From: Nemopilema nomurai
Taxonomy: Eukaryota > Cnidaria > Scyphozoa > Rhizostomeae > Rhizostomatidae
Direction: 5' to 3'
Assembly (NCBI GenBank): GCA_003864495.1
Contig: ML133422.1
Span: 124,001-188,000 of the forward strand
Length of the DNA stretch: 64,000 nt
This document shows positions 22,665 through 32,429 of the stretch, piece by piece. The notes beneath the pieces are model-generated. The model did not search any database and was not told the DNA's origin. It saw only the letters and a program-made list of their open reading frames with translations. The position numbers and the translations under genes were made by a program. Numbering within the stretch: the stretch's first letter is position 1; the number at the start of each line of letters is the position of its first letter.

Positions 22665-23194
22665 TCTGTTACTAAGGTGTGTGGGTAACCGAAATGCGCA
22701 AAGTCCTGCTCCAATAGGTCAACCGTAGCTTTGGCTGAAACGGACTGTGTTGGATGGTTGCATGGGTATTTAGAATATGCATCTGTAAGCAGCAACCAGT
22801 TTGTACCCATGAAGTTGATCGCATGGTCAAGGTGTAATCTGCTCCAGGGTTTCTCTGGAAGCATCCATGGGTGAATTGCAGGTTTGGCTGGTCTGTTCTG
22901 ATGCTGACCGCAAGGTATGCAGTGTCTGCATGTGGCCTCAATATCCTCATCGATGTTTGGCCAATAGACAGCCGTGCGAGCCAGTTGCTTCATTCGCTGC
23001 ATTCCAAAGTGTCCTAGGTGAAGAAGTCCCAGAACGTTTCTTCTCATGCTTGCTGGAATCACCACTCTCGACCCATGGACTAAACAACCATTACATATGG
23101 ATAATAAAGTAGCAACCTGTCGGAATCTGTGCATTTCCGTTCCTTCGTCGTTCTTCTTTGGTTGCCAGCCTTCTCGAATGAATCTCATTACCAT
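22665..23194 (-). pseudogene. pol: Gypsy integrase, N-terminal part (upstream of Helitron block)
   Basis: On the minus strand this carries the HHCC zinc domain (HLGHFGM..., then CRHCIPC) and the first catalytic aspartate in HLDHAINFMG. It runs to the second catalytic aspartate, in HTLVTD, where the Helitron block begins at 22664. It is separated from the RT/RNase H frame by one in-frame TGA (23195-23197). The codon broken by the insertion is completed exactly by 10990 and below, with no base gained or lost. Confidence 0.85.
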
Positions 23195-24660
23195 TCAGAT
23201 TATTGGATCCTTTGCTGACTCTCTTGCAAGAGATCCTTGTTCTGCTGGAGTGACTTTCTCGTCAATTGTCTGTATCTGGCAGACCATAAATGTGTCATCT
23301 ACACTTTCGTCCTCATCAAATTGTGAATCTTCCTGCAGAGGTAGACGACTGAGAGCGTCAGCATTAGCGTGATCCTTAGTCTTCCTGAATTCAATCTTGT
23401 AGTTGAATTGGCTTAACATTAGAGCCCAACGAGCCAGTCGGTTAGCAGCCATTAGAGGAACATCTTTTCCTGGCCCAAATAAGGCTAACAGTGGTCGATG
23501 ATCTGTGACCAGTACAAACTTCCGTCCAAATAGGTACTGGTAGAACTTCTTCAATCCAAACACAATTGCCAGCGCTTCTTTTTGGATTTGGCTATAGTTC
23601 CTTTGACTTTCTGTGAGAGTTTTGGAGACGTTGGCAATTGGGCGCTCGCTTCCATCTGGGAAGCGATGAAATAATACGGCTCCAATTCCAACGTTTGAAG
23701 CATCGCATGCCAGACCTAGGGTGTGCTTCTCTTCAAAATGAACCAGGAAATTCTCTGAAGAAAGCAAGTCTTTCAGACGTTGGAAAGACTTTTGGTGTTC
23801 TTGTTGCCATTTCCACTTGACCGTCTTCTTTGTCAGCTTGTACAAAGGCTCTGCTACTGTAGTTAGTTCTGATGGTAGGAATTTGGCATAGAACTGGACA
23901 GATCCTAAGAAAGCTTCAAGACTTGATACGTTTGTAGGAGCTGTCATTTTAAGAACAGCATCTACCTTAGGACCTTTTGCGAATCCTTGTTGTGACAGTA
24001 GATGTCCCAAATACTCAACATATGGCTGGGCAAAGTGACATTTTTCCTGTCGACAACGGAGACCTTTGTCTTGCAGTCTTTGGAGCAAACGCCGAAGATT
24101 GCTCAGGTGGTCCTCAGCATCAATCCCGCTTACAAGGATGTCATCCAGATAGGTAGCCACACCAGGAAGGTCTACGGTGAGCTGATCCATAATCTGTTGA
24201 AAGTATCCGGGGGCAGATTTGATACCAAATGGAAGTCTTTTCTGCAAAAGCACTCCCTTATGAGTGCTAAGTGCTAGTCTTCGCTGACTTTCCGGCGCAA
24301 GCTTGATTTGGTTATATGCATCTGCCAAGTCAATTTTGGTGAATCCATATCCTCCTCCTAATCTTCTCATAAGATCCTCGGGGAGAGGAAGCGGGTGTTG
24401 ATGTTCCTCCAGTTGATGGTTGACTGTGACATAATAATCCCCACAGACTCTGATCTTGGGTTTATTTTGTCCTGGGAGCACAGCCTTCTTGATAGGAACC
24501 ACTGGAGTCCCAAATTGACCAAATTGTGTGGCTAACCATACTCCTTTTGTTATACCCTTCTGGTACTCTTCTTCCAAATCAGCTTCCATGGCAAATGGAA
24601 CTGGCCGTGCTTTCCTGAAGATAGGCTGGACATTGGGCTTAAACTTTACTTCGAGTTCAT
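23195..24660 (-). pseudogene. pol: Gypsy reverse transcriptase and RNase H
   Basis: A long intact stretch on the minus strand. RT motifs include GYGFTKIDLADAYNQI, LPFGIKSAPGYFQ and the catalytic YLDDILVSG. RNase H follows (LACDASNVGIGAVL, then LVTDHRPLLALFG and ADALSRLP). The order and motifs are those of Ty3/Gypsy Pol, which copies element RNA into DNA. The frame continues upstream into the protease region once the SINE at 24669-24934 and one copy of its duplication are ignored. It ends at a TGA (23195) in the middle of Pol, an acquired stop. Confidence 0.9.
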
Positions 24661-24668
24661 AGTCCTTG

Positions 24669-24934
24669 GAGGATGGCGAGGATGTGCGAGGATGGCTCAG
24701 TGGTTAGAGGCGCTGACTACAGACCCAAGGGTCCGTGGTTCGAGTCCCTGGCATGACCAAACTTTCACTCAGAGTGAGGAGAGCTGCCAGCTCTCTGTAA
24801 TTCCAGGCAAAAGGAATCACGAGGTGTGGTCACATCGAGAGGAAGGACCAGGACACTGCTCGATAAGCTTAAGCTTCTCAGTGTCCTAAAAACTACCTTC
24901 GGATGCAAGGTAGAAACAAATCAAATCAAATCAA
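24669..24934 (+). mobile_element. tRNA-derived SINE
   Basis: Flanked by the direct repeat AGTCCTTG (24661-24668, 24935-24942). It has Pol III promoter boxes: A box TGGCTCAGTGG (24693-24703) and a perfect B box GGTTCGAGTCC (24737-24747). It ends in an (AATCA)n-type tail (24916-24934). The head looks like a tRNA gene but lacks a proper 3' acceptor, so it is a SINE rather than a tRNA. It inserted into the Gypsy pol gene opposite to its transcription. Removing it and one repeat copy leaves the Gypsy frame open. Confidence 0.85.
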
Positions 24935-24942
24935 AGTCCTTG

Positions 24943-26359
24943 AGGCGTCCTAATTCCGGTTTCCATAAATCTTTAAATTCATTGCACAATTTCTTGCATT
25001 TCTCCTGTAGTTTGATGTCGGCCTTTAGATTGCTAAAGACTGCATGGCATGATTCGACATCGTTGAGTGCTTGGTCTACAGAAATGCCCAGCTCCTTAGT
25101 AGCAGTTCGTCCCAATAGGATAAGTTCTGGGATTTCTGACACTGTATACTTGATATCACGTGTCTCCTCTGACTCCTGTGTTGACGTTTTGGCGACGAAC
25201 GTACCAATGATTGGTAAACTATGTTTACTTGCTGATTCATAGTGTAAATCAGGCTTCTGAAGATTTGGACTTCCCAAATCCTTCCATGTCTTTGAAATGA
25301 AGTTCCCATTCGTTGCAGTATCCAGTTCTATTGTGCATGTTTGCCATTGGATCTTGATTGGTACTTCCAGCTTTGGCAAGGATCTTTCATTCACTGCTTT
25401 GATTTCATGGATGAGTTTTACCGGCGTCTTTGAGCTTTTAATAGTTGCAGATTTTTTCTTTCTGCATACCTTCGAGATGTGTCCTTTGATTCTGCAGAAG
25501 TGGCATTCTGAGTCCTTGAAACGGCATTGTGGTGCTTGGTGGGTTTCAACACCACAGCGGTAACAAGCTGATTTGCCTGTCTTCGACTTGGTTTCCATTG
25601 CTTTGTTAGAGGGCCGTAGAGCGACCTTGTGTACAGATTTTGGCCTAGCCCCATAAACCGTGTCTTTAGCCACTTTAGCTGCATCCTCTGTTTCTGTGGC
25701 AATTTCAATAGCCCTAGAAAAATCCAGTTCGTCGTCCTTGACCTTAAAGAGGGTTTTAAGCACTGCCTCATTGTTTACAGAACAAATAAAACGAGATCAG
25801 AGTGCTTCATCCTGAGGATTCTTGATGGATGCAAAACCACAGGTGGCAGCATCTTGGCGAATACGTGCCGCAAGCCCCTGTAGCGTTTCACCTGGCTTTC
25901 TGCGCATATCACTCCAAAACGTGAAGCGTTCGTGTACAACAAATCGTTTGGGGTCATATTGCGTCTTCATGAAATTTACAATTTCATCCATGCTAAGATC
26001 ATTAATTTGCTTGGGTGGATTCTGCTGTTTTGCCAAATTTCCCAGTAACCGGTAAACATCCTTAGATTGATTAATTAGGAAAATTTGAGCCTTTCTATCG
26101 TCATTAACATTATGTGCACCAAAAAATGTCAAAAATCTATCGTAGTAGTCTGGCCACAATTCACTAGAATCAATGGTTCGAAAACAGGTACTGAAGGTAA
26201 TGTAGAAGTAAAATGTGCAGTTCCTGATTCTGAAAAAGACATTGTTAGCAGAAGAGCCTTCATTTGTTCTTGATGAGCTGCCGCTTGAGCTTCCATTTGT
26301 TTTTGCTGATTTGCAATTTGCAATTGCATTAATTCGATTAATTTTGCAGTTTCAGACAT
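24943..26359 (-). pseudogene. gag-pol: Gypsy gag and protease
   Basis: Starts at ATG 26359. Order on the minus strand: a Gln-rich helical start, a gag core (WPDYYDRFLTFFGA, later YDPKRFVVHERFTFW), two zinc knuckles (CYRCGVETHQAPQC; CHFCRIKGHISKVC near 25500) and an aspartic protease (IELDTATNGNFI near 25310, then ILLGRTATKELGI). A frameshift near 26160 and a TGA at 25797-25799 break it. The protease motif reads D-T-A where the family normally has D-T/S-G. Gag and Pol probably formed one frame originally. Confidence 0.82.
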
Positions 26360-26539
26360 GTTGATAATCCGACAGGTTGCTAATAGCTTCGCTTAAAATC
26401 GAACGTGAATAAAATCTAATACCGTGCTTACCGGATTATTGAAGCTGTATAAAAAAAGTGGAATACGACCTGTTGATTTTCTTAGGTGAGTTGTTTGTAA
26501 AATGATGATAGCATCCTACTGACTGGGCCAATTAACTCC

Positions 26540-26852
26540 GGTTGTGTCTTTGAGGAATTTTCTAAATACTCCAATGATCCGTTTGCGTTCAAGTCGAGAT
26601 CACAGTAAAAAAACATTGGAAAGCAGTGAACTCAATTTAATAATATTCACATCCAACTTTTGAAAAACTGAATCACATCAAGGCAAAACAAACAACGTTC
26701 TAAAGCACCTTAGAAACATGAAACAAAGTATTCTAAAGGTTCATTGACGATAATTCAACAATAAGGTGACAAGTCCTTTTGTAATTCAACACACGATGCC
26801 GCAGTTTTTTTCTTAGTAAATCAGCAGCATCGCAGCGCAACTACACACAACA
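26540..26852 (-). repeat. 5' LTR of the first Gypsy element
   Basis: 313 bp. The terminal base at 26540 is G where the other LTR has T. The target duplication ATATC follows at 26853-26857. It should contain the promoter for the minus-strand transcript. I could not identify the primer binding site below 26540 with confidence. Confidence 0.88.
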
Positions 26853-27002
26853 ATATCAATCTGGCTATTAATGTGAAAGCCAAATGGTAGTCATGACTGA
26901 TTCATAAGACGGAGCTTAATATCGGGTTCCTGAAGTCACTTCATATCAAAAGAGGGTACAATCATAATTAGTTTTTCCATCTTTTTTATCTTCACTCCAT
27001 AG

Positions 27003-27418
27003 GGGCACACATTCACTTATGTGACTTTCATCGCGAGAAAGCATGGAACGAACGGTTGTCAAAAGGAAGTCATGGCGTTTGTGAGGCTAAAGGAGAATGT
27101 TCTTAGCTATCTAAGGAGCATTGCGAATAGCAGAGAGCAAATCCATGCTGGAAAAGAACATTTGCATTTTACAAGAAAGCCAACCTTGGAAAATGCCGAA
27201 GCCTAACATCAGTTGGATTTAATTAATTACCTTCTGTTTAAGAAATGGGTCAGATTTTACAGAGACGAATCACTGCGTGTAGCAATTTACACAAATAATG
27301 GCACAGAGGGACAGAACAATTGGCTTAAGACATCATATTTGGAAAGCAGAAGAAACAGCTCAATTTCAGATCTTGTCGATATAGTTTAGAGCCAGTTCTT
27401 GCCGGATAGCTACAAGAA
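27003..27418 (+). pseudogene. CARF-MULE gene, fourth exon
   Basis: Acceptor ACTCCATAG precedes 27003. The first bases complete the codon left by 8556 and give AHIHLCDFHREKAWN, the expected MULE-family sequence after the second acidic block. A frameshift follows at about 27060-27090 (continuing as ENVLSYLRSIANSRE). Later comes FYRDESLRVAIYTNNGTEGQ, with the E of the catalytic region, then a TAG inside DLVDIV/SQFLPDSYKK. The exon ends at donor AAGAA|GTAAGTAG. The intron to 8556 is 18,446 bp and is almost all transposons. A SWIM zinc finger would be expected downstream; I did not find one before 47 kb. Confidence 0.6.
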
Positions 27419-27455
27419 GTAAGTAGACTGATAACTCAAAACATATGATGTCTAT

Positions 27456-27722
27456 AGACCTTTCCCCTTATTACGTCATGCGCTCCTGAGTCCGCAATGC
27501 ATTGTGGTACTTGTATTTAATATCGCGGCCGTCTGTTTACGTTTTCTATGGTGATCGAGACACGTTGTATTTTGCTGCTGAAAAATTGTTAAGAAACTGC
27601 CTAAAAATCATGGAAAATCCAGCAAATTCTGATGGCCAGCACTTCCCTAGTTTTTTTCAAAACTCTAGTCCGGGGACCAGTGCCAAGGAAGCTTCGGCAA
27701 CAGAAGAACTGTACGAGAACAG
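27456..27722 (+). repeat. Left terminal inverted repeat of ISL2EU-like element
   Basis: About 267 bp, matching 31280-31546 in reverse with few changes (for example ACACGTTGTAT against ACACGCTGGAT). It holds TATA-like TATTTAATATC near 27515 and the start codon plus first ~37 codons of the transposase gene. Confidence 0.88.
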
Positions 27723-29314
27723 CGACGGGGATGCGACACAGACTAGATCAATGGTGGATGCTGTTGGTGGAGAGAGGAATGATGGCAAAATTAAATCTGT
27801 CGTTGGAGGGATCACTTGCTGCGTTCCAGAATGTTTTAGCAACAGCCTAAGAGATCCACAGCTTTCCTTTTATGTAATTCCGAACGGCAAAAGTAAGGAA
27901 AAGCAAGAGCTCCGTAAACGGTGGCTTCACATGATTTCGAGGAAAAACTTTGACAATCCAGGCCAAGGCCACAGGGTATGCTCAAAACACTTCGTTGATG
28001 GTAGGAAAACCTACATGAATAATATCCCTACGATAGTGCCAAAGAATAAAGACAAGAAAGAGCAGAGAATGAGAACAACCGTTAAAGCAAGGAGCAGGTC
28101 AAGTAATTTACAGAAGGCTACAATACTTTTTGGAAACATGAACTTGTCTACCGAACAAACCCTCAGACCATGTTCACATTGATTCAGATCCAGCCTGTCA
28201 TGGACATAGTGAAGATCAATCAATATCTTCTGGCCCAGAACCATCAAATGACATTGAAAATGAACTGATGAAAAGAGTTGCAGAATTGGAATTGAAAAAT
28301 AAACAACTTGAGGAGGCAAATAAGGACCTGAGACAACAAACAGGTTCTGAGGGTAAACCTAACAACTTCTCTGCTGATGGTTTGAAAGACAACCCAAAGC
28401 TTTTTCGATTCTATACTGGACTTCCAGATTATGAAACTTTCAAAATAATTTTGGAATCCTTTGGTCCTGCTGTCAACAATTTAATTTATGTTGGCTCAAA
28501 TACAAATGCCAGCAAAATTATATCAGCTGACCACATAAAACGAGGTCCAAAGAGAAGCTTACCTGCTGAACAAGAATTTTTTCTTGTTCTTGTGAAACTA
28601 AGGTTAGGTCTCCTTGAAGAAGACATTGCTTACAGAGCAGGAATATCTACAACCCAGTTCTCCAGAATATGGATCACTTGGCTTGATTTTTTACATAGCA
28701 AGTTCAGATCATACCCAATATGGCCATCTAAATCTTCTGTTATGAAAACAATGCCAAACTGTTTCAAAGAGACATATCCTTCAACAAGAGTAATCATTGA
28801 CTGCACTGAGCTTTATATTGAGAGGCCATCTTCACTGAGGTCACAAAGTGCAACTTATTCAAATTACAAGCACTATAACACAGCTAAGGGCCTTCTAGGA
28901 ATCAGTCCAGCTGGAGCAGTTTCCTTTGTATCAGAACTTTATACAGGGAGGACCAGTGATAAAAATGCTACACGCAACAGCCAACTCTATGGTCTACTTG
29001 AGAAAGGTGACTCTGTGATGGCAGATAGAGGCTTTGACATAGAGAGTGACTTACCAGAAGGTGTAGGCCTCAACATTCCACCATTTATGAGGGGAAAAGA
29101 GCATTTGTCTTTGGGAGAGGAGATAGAGACGAGGCAAATTGCATCAGTTCGAATCCACGTAGAGAGGGCCATTTCAAGGATAAAAACATTTAAAATTTTA
29201 AGCTCAGTTTTCCCTTTAACAATTGCATCTCAGTTGAATGAAATCTGGGTTATTTGTGCCTATCTTACAAACTTCCTTCCTCCTTTAATCAATGAAAATG
29301 CAGCAGATGATTAA
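27610..29314 (+). CDS. THAP-domain DDE_4 transposase
   Basis: ATG at 27610 has a good context (AAATCATGG). The first part (to 28182) holds a C2CH THAP zinc finger: Cys at residues 71 and 75, Trp105, then C124 and H127 (RVCSKHF). The second part has a Leu/Lys coiled coil, a helix-turn-helix (LPAEQEFFLVLVKLRLG) and a DDE domain (VIIDCTEL, VMADRGFDI, IHVERAIS; the three acidic residues near 28800, 29025 and 29163). Between the parts, at about 28150-28180, the frame shifts by one base, so either a short intron or a recent frameshift is present. Cut-and-paste transposase acting on the element's inverted repeats. AATAAA at 29608-29613 could be its poly(A) signal. Confidence 0.82.
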
Positions 29315-29649
29315 GGACATTTTTGTAAAGGATACTTTCTCTTCTGTAACTTCATACTTTTTTACAGTTAAATTAGATATAATCAAATCAAAATGAAATC
29401 AGATAATGATTTTAATTTTTGGTGGTTTTCAATTTTATCAAACTACAAGAACACACTAGGTCTTTTTATTTTGTCTTTCTAACATTTTCCTATTTAAATG
29501 AAAGCTTTAAACATATAATGGTTCTATTAAATATTAGAAATTAAAAAAATACAAATGAATATTAACATTCTGAAGAAAATTAAACATGTGTGTAAGCTTT
29601 TGCAAGAAATAAAAGGATTTTATAGTTTCACAATACTTTGGCAACATTT
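29315..29649. other. Shared 3' region between convergent genes
   Basis: AT-rich spacer between the two stop codons. AATAAA on the plus strand lies at 29608 and on the minus strand at 29470-29465. Transcripts ending after these signals would overlap by over 100 bases. Confidence 0.5.
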
Positions 29650-31392
29650 TTACAACCTTGGCAAAATGTGGTTAACAAAAAAGACAGTCAATGATGGAAG
29701 CATTTTTGACTTCCACAAAGACTTATCTTTATAAATTCTTTCACAATGAAAATCTTTTAATGTAAAAACTACAAAGTCAATCCATTCAAGTCCCAGTAAA
29801 TTTACAAGTCCTTGACATTGATAATAATATGCATGTTTTTCCTTCAGTTTTAAGCCAGCATCAGTTAGCTTTAAGAAGAAAGTCCGGTCTTTCAAAGAAG
29901 CTTCCTCCAATGTCATGTCTCTCTTTGAAAAAGGACACTTTACCTCTAAGCCACCAACAGGACAATCATTATCAAAGATGATACCATCAGGTGTACCACC
30001 CAACCAGGGCCATTTTGGACTTATAATGAAGCCACATTTCTTCACCTCAAGCTCAGGATTAAGTTCACTGTATTTTGCAATAGCAGTATTCTCATTATTG
30101 ATTCCCCATCTTAGTGGTGCTGGCATTGACTCTAAACAATATTTGTTTTTATCAAGAACTGCTTTTATTAGAGAGGATGGATAGTTATTTGGTCTTCTGT
30201 TTAAAACTTTTCCAAAGATAGATGCAGTTATTCTTTTGGCCCGTTCCAAATACCATGCTGGCTCTTCACTCTGCTGTATTGTTTTGGTACAAATCTCAAT
30301 CGATTTTTCAACAGATATGCCAACTTTAGAAATAATGTTTTGGATAATTTCTTCCTTCAACTGTAATTCACTGACATCATTATCATGTGGCACCTCACAA
30401 TAAAGTCTATGAATGTAATGCAACTCGGTTTGCTCATTGAAAATGCTTCCTGAAAATTTCTCCAAAGCTCTTGTGCTTGATGTTTGAAACAAAGAGCAAG
30501 GCTGATAATTATTTGACTCTATTGCTTCACAAAACATTGGGGCCTTGCCTGCCAATCTCAGCCTTTCCACTAAGCCTTCTAGTTCATCTGGACTTGTTTC
30601 CAAAGCAAACTGCGGTGTAGCACAATATGTGTCTCTGCTTCCAGTTACAAGAGGCCTCTTTCTCTTCTTAGTTTCTTCTGCTTTTTCAAAAACAAGATCT
30701 CGAAACTTAAAAGCTTTAGATGACAGATTTCTTGCACCTGAAGGAATATGCCATTTCTGCCCAACCTGGGTGCATGTTATATCACTTGGTATTTCTTTAA
30801 TGTCAATGTTGATAAAGTCAAGTAAAGTATAAAGTAAGGCAGCAACATGCTTGCAACACCCTCCTTGACCAGCTTTACAATCGCATTTCGCATGAACCAC
30901 ATCACCATTGATTTGGTCTAGATGAACATATACCATGTACTGGACACTCTTCATTGATGCAGATACTTTTGCCTTTACAAGGAATAACATACGTTTCCCC
31001 TTAACGTTAGGTTTAGCGAATACAGCACGCACATATCCCTCCTTCCATAGTTTGTACCCTTCTTTTTTGTTCCTAAATGCCTTGGGCGCTCCATTCTCTG
31101 GGCTATTAATTAAACGATCGTCTAATTTTTCATGGCTAAAACTTGGAAGTAGTGTCAAGGACCTTAACCAACCGTCTTTTTCAACTGTGGCTTGTTCTGC
31201 AGTCTCATCCACACCCACTGTATCTACTATTTCGGAAGAGCCATCGCCATTGGCAGGCCCGCATGCTCCTATAACAATTCTGTTCTCGTAAAGTTCTTCT
31301 GTTACCGATACTTCCTTGGCACTGGACCCCGGACTAGAGTTTTGAAAAAAACTAGGGAAGTGCTGGCCATCAGAATTTGCTGGATTTTCCAT
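29650..31392 (-). CDS. SWIM zinc finger / YqaJ-type exonuclease
   Basis: 580 codons from ATG 31392 (context AATCATGG); the frame is open further up to 31500 but this ATG is the better start. Residues 1-37 are encoded in the inverted repeat. A SWIM-type zinc finger follows (C170-x-C172 ... C180-x-H182, in CDCKAGQGGCCKH). The YqaJ (lambda-exonuclease-like, PD-(D/E)XK) domain is at ~380-545: E434 (WGINNEN), D469 (GGTPDGI), E483-V-K485 (GLEVKCP) and Q525 (YYYQCQG). All expected catalytic residues are present and there is no stop, so this gene looks intact. The role in transposition is unknown to me; DNA end processing is a reasonable guess from the nuclease fold. Confidence 0.88.
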   Translation of the reverse strand: MENPANSDGQHFPSFFQNSSPGSSAKEVSVTEELYENRIVIGACGPANGDGSSEIVDTVGVDETAEQATVEKDGWLRSLTLLPSFSHEKLDDRLINSPENGAPKAFRNKKEGYKLWKEGYVRAVFAKPNVKGKRMLFLVKAKVSASMKSVQYMVYVHLDQINGDVVHAKCDCKAGQGGCCKHVAALLYTLLDFINIDIKEIPSDITCTQVGQKWHIPSGARNLSSKAFKFRDLVFEKAEETKKRKRPLVTGSRDTYCATPQFALETSPDELEGLVERLRLAGKAPMFCEAIESNNYQPCSLFQTSSTRALEKFSGSIFNEQTELHYIHRLYCEVPHDNDVSELQLKEEIIQNIISKVGISVEKSIEICTKTIQQSEEPAWYLERAKRITASIFGKVLNRRPNNYPSSLIKAVLDKNKYCLESMPAPLRWGINNENTAIAKYSELNPELEVKKCGFIISPKWPWLGGTPDGIIFDNDCPVGGLEVKCPFSKRDMTLEEASLKDRTFFLKLTDAGLKLKEKHAYYYQCQGLVNLLGLEWIDFVVFTLKDFHCERIYKDKSLWKSKMLPSLTVFFVNHILPRL

Positions 31393-31546
31393 GATTTTTT
31401 GGCAGTTTCTTAACAATTTTTCAGCAGCAAAATCCAGCGTGTCTCGATCACCATAGAAAACGTAAACAGACGGCCGCGATATTAAATACAAGTACCACAA
31501 TGCATTGCGGACTCAGGAGCGCATGACGTAATAAGGGGAAAGGTCT
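31280..31546 (-). repeat. Right terminal inverted repeat of ISL2EU-like element
   Basis: Inverted partner of 27456-27722. It contains the upstream region and first ~37 codons of the YqaJ gene. Confidence 0.88.
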
Positions 31547-31554
31547 ATTACTGT

Positions 31555-32429
31555 CAGGCGCGGAGCTACGCAGAAATCTGACTGCCGCACATGGGGTTTA
31601 GTTCCAAGATGTGGTATTATACGCATGCGCAGTACGTTACCATAGGCCGATGACGTGACCTATATTAAGCTAATAAAAACAACCATTTACTGACCTGTTT
31701 TACAATACCCGGTACCGTACATGCCTTAGTGTTTACAATATGAAAGCTAGATCATCTGACAAAATTGATTATAATTTGTAGTATTTTTCATGCTTTTTCA
31801 AAAACATTTTAAGTTTTTTAATAATTAGATCACAATATTAGTAAATTCACTTACTTCAGCTGAATGTCACTAGACTAAAAGGGGAAGACTCCCTTTCAAC
31901 AGAGCCTGCAACTCTAATCTTTGATGACTCTAAACGCGTTGTCACTCGCATGTTTAATCCAGGGTAGGTCCATCAATGGTTCCTAATTGATTTATCTCCA
32001 AAACTAAGCTGACATGGCGCTCTTTAGAACTGACCAGGATAAATGTCAAAGTAATCAAACTACGGATTATTGACCAGGATATATGTTTCGGATTATTGGT
32101 AAAGCCCGATCGTCGTTCCACCTAGCAGTTTTCGAATCTATCTACATCAGCACGAAAAAACTGCTACTGTGTAGACAAAAGGAGTTCGTTTTCACCTTAG
32201 GACTCCATTGGTAACATTCTTAATAGGCAAGCGGCACTGATTGGTCAACCTATACAGTCACGTGCTCGTGTTTCTGATTGGCCTATTTCGATCCACAACT
32301 GGATATATATATTTCCTAGCGTAGAGTTTTAATCTATGTTCTGATGTTTTAAACTCTGAAGAGTGTCAGACGAAAAGCTTTAGTTTACTAAATGTTTGCT
32401 TTTTCAAAGCCATAATCAAACTACATATA
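31555..32429. other. Left subterminal region of hAT element
   Basis: No gene. It contains the left TIR, the part inverted relative to 41600-41885 and a TATA-like ATATATATATTTCC near 32303. Confidence 0.5.

Larger units (their letters stand above)
9912..26852 (-). mobile_element. Gypsy LTR retrotransposon (minus strand) with nested insertions
   Basis: 313-bp LTRs at 26540-26852 (5') and 9912-10224 (3') differ at only about seven positions. They end in TGTTGTGT...ACACAACA, and the element is flanked by a perfect 5-bp duplication ATATC (9907-9911, 26853-26857). The order gag, protease, RT, RNase H, integrase on the minus strand is that of Gypsy/Metaviridae. The element carries a SINE (24669-24934) and three Helitrons (10991-22664). 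Without them it is about 5.0 kb, a normal length. It is inactive: stops at 25797, 23195 and 10415, and frameshifts near 26160 and 10955. A purine tract (AGGTGGGGAGG on the minus strand, just above 10224) fits a polypurine tract. Confidence 0.9.
27456..31546. mobile_element. ISL2EU-like DNA transposon, complete (4091 bp)
   Basis: Both ends read AGACCTTTCCCCTTATTACG inward and are flanked by a 2-bp duplication AT (27454-27455, 31547-31548). The terminal inverted repeats are about 267 bp and differ at only a handful of positions. Two genes face each other: a THAP/DDE_4 transposase (plus) and a SWIM/YqaJ nuclease (minus). As I recall, this two-gene content and a 2-bp duplication fit the ISL2EU group near PIF/Harbinger. 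High TIR identity suggests a recent insertion. It lies in DNA after the donor at 27419, one base from the hAT target duplication. Confidence 0.85.

Noticed and set aside
11017..22675. Many overlapping open frames of 60-250 codons inside the Helitron units
   Set aside because: They recur in all copies in several frames and both strands, follow the GC-rich sequence, and have no family motif. I treat them as by-products of composition, apart from the splice-bounded pieces noted.
22867..23372. Plus-strand frames opposite the Gypsy integrase and RNase H
   Set aside because: They are antisense shadows of a clear Pol sequence on the minus strand.
24682..24752. tRNA gene
   Set aside because: Promoter boxes are good but the acceptor stem does not close, and flanking repeats plus an AATCA tail mark it as a SINE.
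29650..31392. Integrated virus because of the 'viral recombinase' YqaJ domain
   Set aside because: TIRs, target duplication and the partner DDE transposase show a DNA transposon; no other viral gene is near.
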